From Roseibium sp. HPY-6 (lineage in GTDB: Bacteria; Pseudomonadota; Alphaproteobacteria; Rhizobiales; Stappiaceae): a DNA stretch of 64,000 nucleotides. A model generated the notes under the pieces. That model made no database searches, had not been told where the DNA came from, and was given only the letters and a program-made list of their open reading frames with translations. The DNA lies in the NCBI RefSeq assembly GCF_040530035.1, contig NZ_JBEWCD010000002.1, positions 1,922,001 to 1,986,000 on the forward strand, written 5' to 3'. Shown piece after piece: positions 35,111 to 44,548 of this stretch (position 1 is its first letter; every line of letters begins with the position of its first letter). Both the position numbers and the translations under genes were made by a program.

Positions 35111-35278
35111 GGGATTGCCGGCACAATTGGCGCGACCAGTACCGGCCGGGTATGTTACTCTGGAGCGGAGAGAGCAAGGAAAAGACGTTCCCTCGGCCAA
35201 GTTCGGCCACAAATTGAAAATATCACTGCTTCGTCTTCGGGTTTCACCCGGTTTTCATGCCTACGGGAGCTTCCAAGC

Positions 35279-35716
35279 ATGCGCTTGCGGAACGCCACAT
35301 GTGTTGCCCTTGCCACTCTTCTGGCGGGATGTTCGCTGACATCCGGGAACACGAGCTCCACTGGTGTCGGGTCGTTCTTCGGTGATCCCAGTGCGAATGT
35401 TGCGGGCTCGGAGGCGAATACGGCGATATCCGTTCTCGTGAACAATGAATTTGGAGATGCGCTTGATCCGACGGATCGCCGCGCAGCCGAAGACGCGCAA
35501 ACCCGTGCGTTGCGTGCACGAGGTGTCGGTGTTTCGGTCGGCTGGCAGAATGACCGGACCGGACGCAGCGGTCAGGTCCGTCCAGGGCCGATCTACACGG
35601 TCAACGAAACGAAGTGCCGCGAGTTTACCCATGAAATGGTTCTGCGTGGTCAAACGTTGCAGGCGCGTGGAACGGCATGCGAGTCAGGCCGCGGTGAATG
35701 GCTTGTGATCGGCTAG
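35279..35716 (+). CDS. Lipoprotein, 17-kDa surface-antigen-like
   Basis: A 145-residue protein with a lipobox LLAGC at residues 14-18, so a predicted lipid-anchored outer-membrane or periplasmic protein. The mature part is Gly/Ser-rich with a DALDPTDRRAAEDAQTRAL segment and a C-terminal strand region (EFTHEMVLRGQTLQARGTAC) similar to 17-kDa rickettsial surface-antigen-like lipoproteins of alphaproteobacteria. No enzyme activity is expected. It stands 168 bases after feuQ on the same strand. Confidence 0.65.
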   Translation: MRLRNATCVALATLLAGCSLTSGNTSSTGVGSFFGDPSANVAGSEANTAISVLVNNEFGDALDPTDRRAAEDAQTRALRARGVGVSVGWQNDRTGRSGQVRPGPIYTVNETKCREFTHEMVLRGQTLQARGTACESGRGEWLVIG

Positions 35717-35824
35717 TCGTCGCTTTTACAAAGTCTTTGAAGGCACTGAATTTATTCTCAACAATTGCTTAATGCTTGTGCGGGTATCATCTGTCGAATC
35801 TGCATCGCGATTCTGACCCGCTGA

Positions 35825-37300
35825 ATGACATATTCGAACGAGCTTGAGAGCAAAATTAAGACCTACCTGAGCAGTCTCAGTCCGAACGCGGTTGAGGCTT
35901 TGGTCAAGAAATTGGAAAAGTCTCAAGGGCAGAAAAGCGCAGACCCGCATCTCAATCTGATTCTCACTGCTGCGGTAGCTCTGGTCCGCAAGCCGCAGCC
36001 GCTTGCCACGGATGCGCCAGGTGGCGCGTTCCGCCGGGCACAGGTACAACGCCTTTTCTTCTCGCCGCTGAACGACTTCCTGATCGCGGAAACCCTTCCC
36101 AACAGGCAGGAGGGGCGGATCAACCGCAATATGCTTGACCGGGTCTGGAACTGGCTTGCCAGGGACGTCATTCCGAATGAGGTCAAGACGGTTCTCGATC
36201 AGGCAGGCGACGCCACCGTGAGAGGCGAGCGGGTCGATGCCCTGATACAGGCGCTCAGGAGCCGCGCAGTTGAAGCAATCGGTGAGGCGCTGAGCAAAAG
36301 CGAAATCTCTGAAAAGGATCGCCGCCTCATAGGGGTCGAACTTGGTGGTGAGCGGGGGATTGCCGAGCTTCGGGACATTGAAAAAATCTTTGCAGCCGAG
36401 CGTTGGCTTGTGCCGTTTTTGCAGAGTATTCCCGAAAACATCAATGAGCACCGGCTCAAACAGGACACCGATGTTCTCCGCCTGGTCGACAAGTGCACCA
36501 ACCGTTTTCCTGACCACCTTCCGTTGATTGCGGCAGCGCTGGTCGACCGCGCTGATGCACCGTCGGCGCTTTGCACGTTTGCTGGACGTCTGGCAGGTGA
36601 CCAGGATCCCAAGGTCATCGCCGGATCGCAATTCGCGCCGTTGGTGGATGTGGTGATGAGCGAAGCAGAACGGCTTCAGATCCTCGCCCTTGAACACAGA
36701 AACAACAATCCGGATCCGGTAGCATTCTCGCAGGCGCTTTCCGAATATCACAAGCTCGTCCGGGGTGTTGAACGTGACATGGATCTGTCTCTGGCTGGGC
36801 GCTGGCACCAAAGGCTGTCGGAGACCAAGAAGAACATCTCGGGTGAGGTCACGCGTGAACTCAAGAATGCACACGGCGCCATTCGTCGTGCGCTGCAGGT
36901 TCCAAAGTTTGACGCGGAAGGAAAGCTCAAGCCGAATCAGGATGCCATCGATGAAGCCGTCAGAACGCTTCGCGTCGTGACAATGGCCCGTAGCGCATCC
37001 GAAACGTTCGCCGTGAACGAAATCGGTAAACAGACACGCCAGACCGTTGAACAGACGCTTGAGATCGTCACGAGGTCCTTGATTACGGATCTTGGCAAGA
37101 CGAGCGGCCGGCAGGTGGAAGCCCAGGCGGCGGCAGTCGATGTTGCAATCATGTTGTCCGACATTTATTTCGGAGCAGACTATGCCTCCCAGCTTCGGCG
37201 GAGCCGGCAGGCCGCATTTGCGAAGGCTACCGGCACACAACCGGATCAGGGAGCGTCGCCAGAACGCAAACTTGTCTCGAGCGTCTTCGGCCGAGGTTAG
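35825..37300 (+). CDS. Conserved-looking helical protein of unknown function
   Basis: A 491-residue mostly helical protein without signal peptide, membrane segment or recognised catalytic motif. A region near residues 85-115 (LLFFSPLNDFLIAETLPNRQ-like) and the C-terminal VDVAIMLSDIYFGADYASQLRR stand out as probably conserved. No ribosome-binding site is obvious before ATG 35825. A 542-residue frame on the opposite strand spans it, but that frame is rich in Cys, His and Arg and looks non-coding, whereas this one has normal composition. It precedes ccmI by 138 bases. Confidence 0.6.
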   Translation: MTYSNELESKIKTYLSSLSPNAVEALVKKLEKSQGQKSADPHLNLILTAAVALVRKPQPLATDAPGGAFRRAQVQRLFFSPLNDFLIAETLPNRQEGRINRNMLDRVWNWLARDVIPNEVKTVLDQAGDATVRGERVDALIQALRSRAVEAIGEALSKSEISEKDRRLIGVELGGERGIAELRDIEKIFAAERWLVPFLQSIPENINEHRLKQDTDVLRLVDKCTNRFPDHLPLIAAALVDRADAPSALCTFAGRLAGDQDPKVIAGSQFAPLVDVVMSEAERLQILALEHRNNNPDPVAFSQALSEYHKLVRGVERDMDLSLAGRWHQRLSETKKNISGEVTRELKNAHGAIRRALQVPKFDAEGKLKPNQDAIDEAVRTLRVVTMARSASETFAVNEIGKQTRQTVEQTLEIVTRSLITDLGKTSGRQVEAQAAAVDVAIMLSDIYFGADYASQLRRSRQAAFAKATGTQPDQGASPERKLVSSVFGRG

Positions 37301-37401
37301 GCCTGTGTGCGGCAAATCCCGCGTTGCCAGGGGTTGACTGCCTTGCAGATGCAACCAACGCGAAAGTGAGTGCCGCGACCGCCGGTCACAGCCTATTCGT
37401 C

Positions 37402-37430
37402 TTGCATTTGCCTGTATTGATCTGTCTATT
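37402..37430 (+). promoter_or_regulatory. Possible promoter of ccmI (leaderless)
   Basis: TTGCAT at 37402-37407 and TCTATT at 37425-37430 have a 17-base spacer. Transcription would begin near 37437, only a base or two before the ccmI ATG, and no ribosome-binding site precedes that ATG. Confidence 0.3.
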
Positions 37431-37438
37431 GTGCGCCC

Positions 37439-38572
37439 ATGATATTCTGGATTTTACTCGCACTTATGACGGGGGTCGCTGCCCTCTCGGTTCTTGTCCC
37501 GCTGGCAAGGGCCGGGAGATCAATGGCAGGCGCGACCGGCAGTGCCGACGAAGCTGTTTACAAGGAACAGCTAGCAGCGATCGATATCGAATTGGAACGC
37601 GGCCTGATCGACCCGGACGCAGCCGAGGCAGCCAGAACCGAAATTGCGCGCAGGCTTCTTGCTGCACACGACAAGAGCGAAAGCCAGGCGCGGATGCAAA
37701 CGTCCGGCTTGCGGCTCAAATCTGCGCAGGCGTTGGCGCTTGCTGCTTTACCTCTCATCGCCTTGGCGACCTATTTTGCGCTCGGCTCTCCGGACGAGCC
37801 GGATCAGCCGCTCATCGCGCGGCTGAGTGCGCCTGCGGAAGGGCAGTCGGTGGATGTTCTGGTGGCGCGCGTGGAACGTCATCTTGCTGAAAACCCCGAA
37901 GACGGTCAGGGTTGGGAGGTCATCGCCCCGGTCTATCTGTCGCGCGGCCAACCTGAGGCGTCGGCCAGGGCCTATGCGAACGCCATTCGTATCCTCGGAC
38001 CGCGGCCGGACTGGCTGACCGACATGGGCGAAGCTTTGACGATGGCCAATCAGGGTCTAGTCACTGCGGATGCAAGACAGGCTTTCGAAAGGGCGGTGTC
38101 CATGGAGCCGTCGGCGGTGAAGCCGCGTTTTTTCCTGGCAATAGCGCTCGGTCAGGAAGGCAACACGCAAGCTGCGGTTCAAGCTTGGGAGACGCTGCTG
38201 GAAGGGGCTGATGAAACAGCTCCCTGGGTGGCGGCGGCGCGTCAGCAACTAGCTGGATTGCAGCCAGACGGCCAGAGTGAGGAAACGCCGCGCGGACCTT
38301 CGCAACAGGACATTGAAGCCGCTCAGGACTTGTCTGCCGAAGACAGACAGGAAATGATCAGGGGAATGGTATCAGGCCTTGCCGAACGGCTTGCAGAGGA
38401 TGGCGGGAGCGCCGGAGAATGGAGCCGGCTCATACAGGCTTATGTCGTCTTGGGCGAGCAACAGAAGGCGGAAGATGCGCTCGCGGCCGCGAAAGCCGCC
38501 CATGCGGAAAGTCCTTCGGATTTGTCCCTGATCAAGGACACGGCAAGTGCACTTGGACTAAGCGGGTCCTGA
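37439..38572 (+). CDS. ccmI: Cytochrome c maturation protein CcmI
   Basis: A 377-residue protein. It starts with a membrane segment (IFWILLALMTGVAALSVLVPL), then a cytoplasmic loop with YKEQLAAIDIELERGLIDPDAAEAARTEIARRLL, a second membrane segment near residue 100, and a periplasmic TPR domain. CcmI binds apocytochrome c and hands it to the CcmF/CcmH haem ligation complex. The gene order ccmI-ccmE-ccmF-ccmH follows directly. No ribosome-binding site is visible before ATG 37439. Confidence 0.92.
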   Translation: MIFWILLALMTGVAALSVLVPLARAGRSMAGATGSADEAVYKEQLAAIDIELERGLIDPDAAEAARTEIARRLLAAHDKSESQARMQTSGLRLKSAQALALAALPLIALATYFALGSPDEPDQPLIARLSAPAEGQSVDVLVARVERHLAENPEDGQGWEVIAPVYLSRGQPEASARAYANAIRILGPRPDWLTDMGEALTMANQGLVTADARQAFERAVSMEPSAVKPRFFLAIALGQEGNTQAAVQAWETLLEGADETAPWVAAARQQLAGLQPDGQSEETPRGPSQQDIEAAQDLSAEDRQEMIRGMVSGLAERLAEDGGSAGEWSRLIQAYVVLGEQQKAEDALAAAKAAHAESPSDLSLIKDTASALGLSGS

Positions 38573-38629
38573 TAAGACAAAATTGCCTGGCGGGCGGCGG
38601 TTCGCGCAGGCGCTAACCGGACGAAGCAA

Positions 38630-39079
38630 ATGACACGCAAGCAAAGAAGGTTGACGCTCATCGGATCTGCAGGTGCTGTGCTCGCCGTTGCACTCGGTCT
38701 GATCCTGTTTGCCCTGAATGACCAGATCGTGTTTTTCCAGAGCCCGACAGACATCACGCAAAAGACCATTCCGGCCGGACAACGCATTCGCCTCGGCGGG
38801 CTGGTCGAGGAAGGTTCCGTGGTGAGAGCGGATAATGCTCAGGTGAGCTTCAGGGTAACTGACACGGCGAATGCGGTTGCGGTGACCTACAAGGGGATCT
38901 TGCCGGATCTGTTCCGGGAGGGACAGGGTGTTGTCACCGAAGGTGTCATAAATTCTGAGGGAACATTTGTTGCCGACAGCGTTCTCGCGAAGCACGATGA
39001 GAACTATATGCCCAAGGAAGTAGCCGAAGCCCTCAAGGATCAGGGCCATTGGCAAGGTGGTGAGGGGGAAGCCAACTAG
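38630..39079 (+). CDS. ccmE: Cytochrome c maturation haem chaperone CcmE
   Basis: A 149-residue membrane-anchored periplasmic protein. The N-terminal anchor is near residues 7-26; the OB-fold core contains [13 protein letters not shown] and [18 protein letters not shown]. The haem-binding histidine is H122 in AKHDENY, with tyrosine Y126 at the usual distance. CcmE carries haem covalently from CcmC to CcmF. It lies 57 bases after ccmI and 29 before ccmF. Confidence 0.95.
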   Translation: MTRKQRRLTLIGSAGAVLAVALGLILFALNDQIVFFQSPTDITQKTIPAGQRIRLGGLVEEGSVVRADNAQVSFRVTDTANAVAVTYKGILPDLFREGQGVVTEGVINSEGTFVADSVLAKHDENYMPKEVAEALKDQGHWQGGEGEAN

Positions 39080-39108
39080 CGGCTTTCAGGGAGAGACAGG
39101 ACGCGGAC

Positions 39109-41097
39109 ATGATCGTTGAGTTGGGACACTATGCGCTGGTGCTGGCCTTTGCCCTGACACTGGTGCAATGCTTCTTGCCATTGTGGGGTGCACTTACGGG
39201 CGACGACAGGCTGATGGCCGTGGCACCTCCGGTTTCCGTCACCCTCTTCATGCTGATCCTGATCTCGTTTGTCGCGCTGACGGTTGCGTATCTGACGTCA
39301 GATTTCTCGGTCCTGAATGTTGTCCAGAACTCCCACTCGGCAAAGCCCTTTATCTACAAGTTCACCGGTGTCTGGGGAAATCACGAAGGCTCAATGCTTC
39401 TGTGGGTACTCATCCTGGTGTTTTTCGGCGCGCTTGTCGGTGTCTTCGGCGGCAATTTGCCGAAGGATCTCAAGGCGGCAACACTAGCGGTTCAGGCCTG
39501 GGTCACCGCGGGCTTCATCCTGTTTCTGCTGGCGACATCAAACCCGTTCACGCGGGTGGTCAATCCACCTTTGGAAGGCGCCGACCTGAACCCCATCCTG
39601 CAGGACATCGGCCTCGCGATCCATCCACCGCTCCTTTATGTCGGTTATGTGGGTTTTTCCATCACGTTCTCTTTCGCTGTTGCCGCATTGATACTGGGAA
39701 GAACGGATGCTGCCTGGGCGCGTTGGGTGCGTCCCTGGACCCTTCTTGCTTGGTGCTTCCTGACGCTTGGGATCGCCATGGGCTCCTACTGGGCCTACTA
39801 CGAACTCGGCTGGGGTGGCTGGTGGTTCTGGGATCCGGTCGAAAATGCCAGCTTCATGCCCTGGCTCGCAGGCACCGCGCTGCTTCACTCCGCGATCGTT
39901 ATGGAGAAACGCGAAGCTCTCAAGGTCTGGACGGTGCTGCTCGCGATATTCACGTTCTCGCTGTCGCTGCTTGGTACGTTCCTGGTCCGGTCCGGCGTTT
40001 TGACGTCCGTTCACGCCTTTGCAACGGACCCGGCGCGCGGGGTCTTCATTCTCGGGCTGCTCATTTTCTTTATCGGCGGTTCTTTGGCGCTCTACGCATG
40101 GCGGGCGCCGATGCTGAAACAGGGCGGTCTGTTTGCCCCGATCAGCCGGGAAGGCGGGCTGGTTTTGAACAACCTGTTCCTGACGGCTGCGTGTGCGGCA
40201 GTTTTTGTCGGAACGCTTTATCCGCTTGCTCTCGATGCGGTCACCGGTGAGAAGATTTCCGTTGGAGCACCGTTTTTCAATCTGACCTTCGGCCCGCTGA
40301 TGATCCCGCTCCTGCTGACGGTTCCTTTCGGACCGATCCTGGCCTGGAAACGCGGTGACCTTCTGGCGGCAAGCCAAAGACTTTATGTAGCGTTCGGCCT
40401 CGCATTGGTCTTCACGCTGTTCACATTCTGGCTGTGGGGCATGGAAAAGGTACTTGCGCCCCTTGGTGTCGGACTGGCTGTGTGGGTGATGGCCGGCGCT
40501 GTTTCGGAAATCGTCACGCGTGTGAAGTTCTTCGAGATCGGCCCGAAACGTGGTTTTGCCCGTCTTATGGGGCTTCCAGGCTCTGCCTGGGGGACAGTCG
40601 TCGCGCATTTCGGTGTCGGCGTAACGGTTCTCGGGATTGTGACAGCCTCGGCCTTTCAGGAAGAGCGCATTGAGACCATGAGACCGGGCGACACAGTCGA
40701 AGTCTCCGGGTACCAGGTGACTTTCGATGGCGCCGCACCGCGCCGCGGGCCAAACTACGTGGAGGAAGTCGGTCACTTCACGATCCGCCAGGGCGGCATT
40801 CTTGTTACGGAACTGGATCCGTCCAAGCGCGTTTATACGGCGCGGCAAATGCCGACAACGGAAGCAGGCATCCACACAATCGGGTTTTCCCAGATTTACC
40901 TGTCCATGGGCGAAAGCCGCGGCGATGGGGCGATCGACGTTCGCGTTTACTTCAAGCCTCTGATCACGCTGATCTGGATCGGCTGCGTGATCATGTCTCT
41001 CGGCGCGGTCTTCTCGATGGCCGATCGCCGGTTGCGGATCGGTGCCCCGAAACCGGCGTCGCGTCGAAAGACAGCGCAGCCGGCAGCGGCGGAGTAG
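39109..41097 (+). CDS. ccmF: Cytochrome c haem lyase subunit CcmF
   Basis: A 662-residue multi-pass inner-membrane protein with the tryptophan-rich haem-handling motif [17 protein letters not shown] near residue 240, surrounded by conserved histidines ([20 protein letters not shown]). It accepts haem from CcmE and ligates it to apocytochrome c with CcmH and CcmI. An antisense frame of 524 residues on the other strand is a shadow. It ends four bases before ccmH. Confidence 0.96.
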   Translation: MIVELGHYALVLAFALTLVQCFLPLWGALTGDDRLMAVAPPVSVTLFMLILISFVALTVAYLTSDFSVLNVVQNSHSAKPFIYKFTGVWGNHEGSMLLWVLILVFFGALVGVFGGNLPKDLKAATLAVQAWVTAGFILFLLATSNPFTRVVNPPLEGADLNPILQDIGLAIHPPLLYVGYVGFSITFSFAVAALILGRTDAAWARWVRPWTLLAWCFLTLGIAMGSYWAYYELGWGGWWFWDPVENASFMPWLAGTALLHSAIVMEKREALKVWTVLLAIFTFSLSLLGTFLVRSGVLTSVHAFATDPARGVFILGLLIFFIGGSLALYAWRAPMLKQGGLFAPISREGGLVLNNLFLTAACAAVFVGTLYPLALDAVTGEKISVGAPFFNLTFGPLMIPLLLTVPFGPILAWKRGDLLAASQRLYVAFGLALVFTLFTFWLWGMEKVLAPLGVGLAVWVMAGAVSEIVTRVKFFEIGPKRGFARLMGLPGSAWGTVVAHFGVGVTVLGIVTASAFQEERIETMRPGDTVEVSGYQVTFDGAAPRRGPNYVEEVGHFTIRQGGILVTELDPSKRVYTARQMPTTEAGIHTIGFSQIYLSMGESRGDGAIDVRVYFKPLITLIWIGCVIMSLGAVFSMADRRLRIGAPKPASRRKTAQPAAAE

Positions 41098-41101
41098 CGA
41101 C

Positions 41102-41602
41102 ATGATCCTCAAGTGTCTGACCGCCCTGTTGCTGCTTTTGTCCGTGCTGATTGCACCAGCTCAGGCGGTTGCACCGGACGAGGTCCTGGAAGATCCGGCT
41201 TTGGAGGCCAGGGCACGAGCGCTTTCGGCTGAACTGCGCTGCATGGTGTGCCAGAACCAGTCAATTGATGACAGTGACGCTCCCCTTGCGAAGGATTTGC
41301 GTGTCCTTGTGCGTGAACGTCTTGTCGCCGGAGACAGCGATGGTCAGGTGATTGACTATCTTGTCTCGCGCTACGGTGAGTTTGTTCTTCTGAAACCGAG
41401 ATTTGCCTGGCACACGTTCTTTCTCTGGGCTGCAGGGCCTATCGCTTTGGTGGCGGGCCTCATTGCGATTGGCCTTGCGCTTCGCAAGAGATCGCAGCGC
41501 ATGCGGCAGTTGTCTGCTGCTGGGCCCTCGAAACTCTCCGACGAAGAAGAGGCGCGTCTCAGCGCACTCTTGAACAAATCCGACCGTGACGAAAGCGCTT
41601 AA
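41102..41602 (+). CDS. ccmH: Cytochrome c maturation thioredoxin-like CcmH
   Basis: A 166-residue protein from ATG 41102. A signal/anchor ([18 protein letters not shown]) precedes the redox motif [19 protein letters not shown] with C47 and C50, which reduces the apocytochrome CXXCH cysteines. A second membrane segment lies near residues 104-125. It completes ccmIEFH. In many relatives degP follows directly; here about 12 kb of other genes intervene. Confidence 0.95.
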   Translation: MILKCLTALLLLLSVLIAPAQAVAPDEVLEDPALEARARALSAELRCMVCQNQSIDDSDAPLAKDLRVLVRERLVAGDSDGQVIDYLVSRYGEFVLLKPRFAWHTFFLWAAGPIALVAGLIAIGLALRKRSQRMRQLSAAGPSKLSDEEEARLSALLNKSDRDESA

Positions 41603-41665
41603 GCACGAGCCAGTGGCCCAATGACATCAGTCCGTTGTGTCGTGTGAGATTTGTTTTGAGTGACT

Positions 41666-42604
41666 TTACGAAAGCCGAAACTTCTTCAGATGGTTCGTGC
41701 ACGGATCTGACTTCAGAAGCGTCCAGATAGTCTCAATCAGGGTCGACCTCGTTTCGCGCTTTTTGTAGACCCAGATCTCCAGTTCCGTGTCGTATCTGCC
41801 GTTGCCCGCCAGGGCGAACTCACCGGCTACAACACTGTCATAAGCGCTGCAGGCCGGCAGCCAGAGCATTTTCTGGTCGAGAAGTGCCAGCCGTTTCATG
41901 AACTCGCATGTCCCGCTTTGCGAAGTGCACACGAATGTCGGATCTTGCGGGGTCATGGCCGAGAAAAGCAGATCCTCGACTTTCGAAAAATATCCCGTTT
42001 GACCGTAACCGATGTATTCGAGTCCGTTTTGGGGCGGGTGGTCGACATCGTAGGCCGGCCGTCCATCCGCATCTAATGCAGTACAAAGATGCATAGTATC
42101 TGTGCCTAATTTGATCGCGTCGAACTCCTGATGCTCAAAAAATGCCGGAACTTCTGGCTTATAATAGAGCACCACAAGATCCATCTTGCGGTCGCCTAGC
42201 AACTCGATCATTTCATAAAAGTCATAGGTGTCGATGGACACGGAAAACGGGCCGCAATGCTGTTTGATCTGATGCAGCCATTCAGGAACGAAGCTGAGTG
42301 CCAGGGACGTTGAGGCCGCCAGTCTGATGTCCGGTGTCGTTCCGGATTTACGCCGTTGAAATTCAACGCGATTGAGCTCAAGTTCCCTAAGGATATTTTG
42401 CGCGGTCGCATGGAAGACCTGACCTTCCTGGGTCAGGGAAACCGGATAACTGCTTCGATCGAACAGCTCGGTTCCGAGCCAGGTCTCAAGCGCCTTTATC
42501 CGTCTGCTGAACGCCGACTGCGTGATGTTGCGCTCATCCGCTGCCTGGGAGAAATTGCCCAGCTTGCTCAGTACCAGAAAATCCGTCAGCCAGTTGGTTT
42601 CCAC
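41666..42604 (-). CDS. LysR-family transcriptional regulator
   Basis: A 312-residue protein from GTG 42604, which has AAGGA six bases upstream. The N-terminal HTH (LTDFLVLSKLGNFSQAADERNITQSAFSRRIKALETWLGTELFDRS) is typical LysR; the C-terminal part is the type 2 periplasmic-binding-like effector domain. It is divergent from the peptide-type importer genes, with a 7-bp palindrome between them, so it is the probable local regulator of that importer. Confidence 0.88.
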   Translation of the reverse strand: METNWLTDFLVLSKLGNFSQAADERNITQSAFSRRIKALETWLGTELFDRSSYPVSLTQEGQVFHATAQNILRELELNRVEFQRRKSGTTPDIRLAASTSLALSFVPEWLHQIKQHCGPFSVSIDTYDFYEMIELLGDRKMDLVVLYYKPEVPAFFEHQEFDAIKLGTDTMHLCTALDADGRPAYDVDHPPQNGLEYIGYGQTGYFSKVEDLLFSAMTPQDPTFVCTSQSGTCEFMKRLALLDQKMLWLPACSAYDSVVAGEFALAGNGRYDTELEIWVYKKRETRSTLIETIWTLLKSDPCTNHLKKFRLS

Positions 42605-42652
42605 CGTCTATCCTTCACGGCGCGTGCCAAAAATGTGAGCAGTGCGAAATAC

Positions 42653-42669
42653 TATGCAAAATTTGCATA
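42653..42669. promoter_or_regulatory. LysR-type operator palindrome
   Basis: TATGCAA at 42653-42659 and TTGCATA at 42663-42669 form a perfect palindrome that contains the LysR T-N11-A pattern. It lies 48 bases before the LysR start codon and just upstream of a promoter-like pair for the importer. Confidence 0.55.
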
Positions 42670-42678
42670 ACAAGGCTG

Positions 42679-42706
42679 TTGGTCGAATTCAAGCAATCGA
42701 TATAAG
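42679..42706 (+). promoter_or_regulatory. Probable promoter of the ABC importer operon
   Basis: TTGGTC at 42679-42684 and TATAAG at 42701-42706 are 16 bases apart. They lie directly after the LysR-type palindrome and 107 bases before the substrate-binding protein start. Confidence 0.4.
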
Positions 42707-42812
42707 CTTTTCTTTCAGGTGCGGAAACCTTGCTCAGAAAACGAAGCGAAACCGCACACGATCCCGCCGGGTATGTCCGGCACCATCCCAACCGTTTTGT
42801 TCCAGAGGGGGA

Positions 42813-44417
42813 ATGATCGTGAGATTTACAACACCACTGAAAAGCCTTTCACTTGCCACGGTGCTGGCGGCATCCGTGGCCTTTCCGGCACTTGCGGCAA
42901 CGCCTGACGATACGTTTGTGATAGCCAGAAACACTGCGGACGCCATCACGCTGGACCCCGCCGAGTGTTTTGAGTTCACGGGCAGCAGGATTGTTGCAAA
43001 CATTTATGAGAGACTGTTTCTCTTCGAGCCGGACGACCTTACCAAACTCGTCGGCGGCATCGCTGAATCCTACGAATTCTCTCCAGACGGCAAGAAAATC
43101 ACGGTCAAGCTGCGGCCCGGCCTGACGTTTCATTCCGGCAATCCGGTGACGGCAGCGGACGTTGCCTATTCCCTGAGCCGCGCCGTGAAACTGGACAAGA
43201 CACCTGCTTTCATCATCAAGCAGATTGGTTGGACGGCCGACAACGTCGATGAGGCCGTTGTTGCAGTTGACGAGGGCACAGTTGAAATCAACATCCTCGC
43301 GGACCTCTCGCCGGCGCTCGTTCTCAATCTCCTGTCTTCAAGCGTGGCGTCCATCGTCGACATGAAGGAGGTGCAGGCGCACGAAGTCGATGGTGACATG
43401 GGTTACGCGTGGCTGAAGGACAACTCGGCAGGGTCCGGTCCTTACAAACTGAAGACCTGGAAAGCCAACGAAGTGGTCATGCTGGAAGCCTTTGACGACT
43501 ATCGTCAGGGCAAACCGGCAATGAACCGTGTCGTTATCCGTCATGTGGCAGAACCTTCCGCACAGCGTCTGCTGTTGGAAAAGGGCGATGTCGACGCGGC
43601 GATGGAACTGACCGCGGACCAGCTCAAGGGACTGTCGGGGAACCCGGACGTGTCAGCGGAAAGCTATCCCAAGGGATATCTGATGTATCTGGCGAGCAAC
43701 ATGGATCACCCGGTTCTTTCGAAGCCGGAAGTCCGCGAAGCGCTGAAATACATGGTCGACTATGACGGCATGGTCGGGTCCTTCCTGGATGGCCAGTACA
43801 AGATCCATCAGAACTTCTGGCCCTCAGGCATGTGGGCAGCGGCAACTGACACGCCCTATAGCTACAACATGGACAAGGCGAAGGCGCTGATAGCAGATGC
43901 CGGGCTTGACGCCGGAACGAAAATTACGATCGACACGCTGAACAAGTCACCGTTCACCGAAGTGGCCCAGAGCGTCCAGGCGAGTTTGAAGGAACTCGGG
44001 ATCGATTCTGAGATCATTCTGTCCGATGGCGCGACCCTCTGGCCGAAATATCGTGCACGCAAGCACGAGCTGATTGTCGCCCGCTGGGGTCCGGATTATT
44101 CCGATCCGCATTCCAACGCCGATGCTTTCGCACACAATCCGGACAATAACTTCGAGGCCAAACTGACTGGTAAGCTCACCTGGCGCAACGCCTGGCCGGC
44201 AGAGGGCCTGACCGAGTTGACCGATCAGGCAGCAGCTGAATCCGATCCGGAAGTTCGCGAGGAAATCTACGCCAAGCTCCAGAAGATGGTGCAGGAAGAC
44301 TCGCCCTTCACGATCATGTTCCAGGCAATTGGCACATTCGGCCAACGGACGAACGTCAAGGGCTTCGTGAATGGTGTGACCTCCGATCAGGCCTTTTACA
44401 AGACGGTCTCCAAATAA
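42813..44417 (+). CDS. ABC importer substrate-binding protein, family 5 (peptide type)
   Basis: About 534 residues. AGGGGGA precedes both ATG 42813 and GTG 42819; the GTG has better spacing, but either gives nearly the same protein. A signal peptide (SLATVLAASVAFPALAA) is followed by the SBP-5 fold: DAITLDPAECFEFTGSRIVANIYERLF near the N-terminus and KITVKLRPGLTFHSGNPVTAADVAYSL. Family 5 proteins bind peptides, nickel or plant-derived compounds; no ligand can be named. It heads the operon with two permeases and two ATPases and is divergent from a LysR regulator. Confidence 0.9.
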   Translation: MIVRFTTPLKSLSLATVLAASVAFPALAATPDDTFVIARNTADAITLDPAECFEFTGSRIVANIYERLFLFEPDDLTKLVGGIAESYEFSPDGKKITVKLRPGLTFHSGNPVTAADVAYSLSRAVKLDKTPAFIIKQIGWTADNVDEAVVAVDEGTVEINILADLSPALVLNLLSSSVASIVDMKEVQAHEVDGDMGYAWLKDNSAGSGPYKLKTWKANEVVMLEAFDDYRQGKPAMNRVVIRHVAEPSAQRLLLEKGDVDAAMELTADQLKGLSGNPDVSAESYPKGYLMYLASNMDHPVLSKPEVREALKYMVDYDGMVGSFLDGQYKIHQNFWPSGMWAAATDTPYSYNMDKAKALIADAGLDAGTKITIDTLNKSPFTEVAQSVQASLKELGIDSEIILSDGATLWPKYRARKHELIVARWGPDYSDPHSNADAFAHNPDNNFEAKLTGKLTWRNAWPAEGLTELTDQAAAESDPEVREEIYAKLQKMVQEDSPFTIMFQAIGTFGQRTNVKGFVNGVTSDQAFYKTVSK

Positions 44418-44548
44418 GCTGCGCACGGCCGCGCGCGCCGAACCATTGCGGTGCGTGGGCCGGCTGAGACTTGAAACGCGTTTCCCCGTCGGCAGGATGG
44501 GGAAGCGCGACTTTACGTAAACAGGGTTTGAAACCGGGGGCATCCGGA

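Noticed and set aside
35726..37354. 542-residue open frame on the minus strand
   Set aside because: It fully overlaps the 491-residue plus-strand gene and its translation is rich in Cys, His and Arg with no domain; the plus-strand frame has ordinary composition.
39538..41112. 524-residue open frame antisense to ccmF
   Set aside because: ccmF is unmistakable on the plus strand; the antisense product is Arg/Glu/Gln-rich and has no motif.
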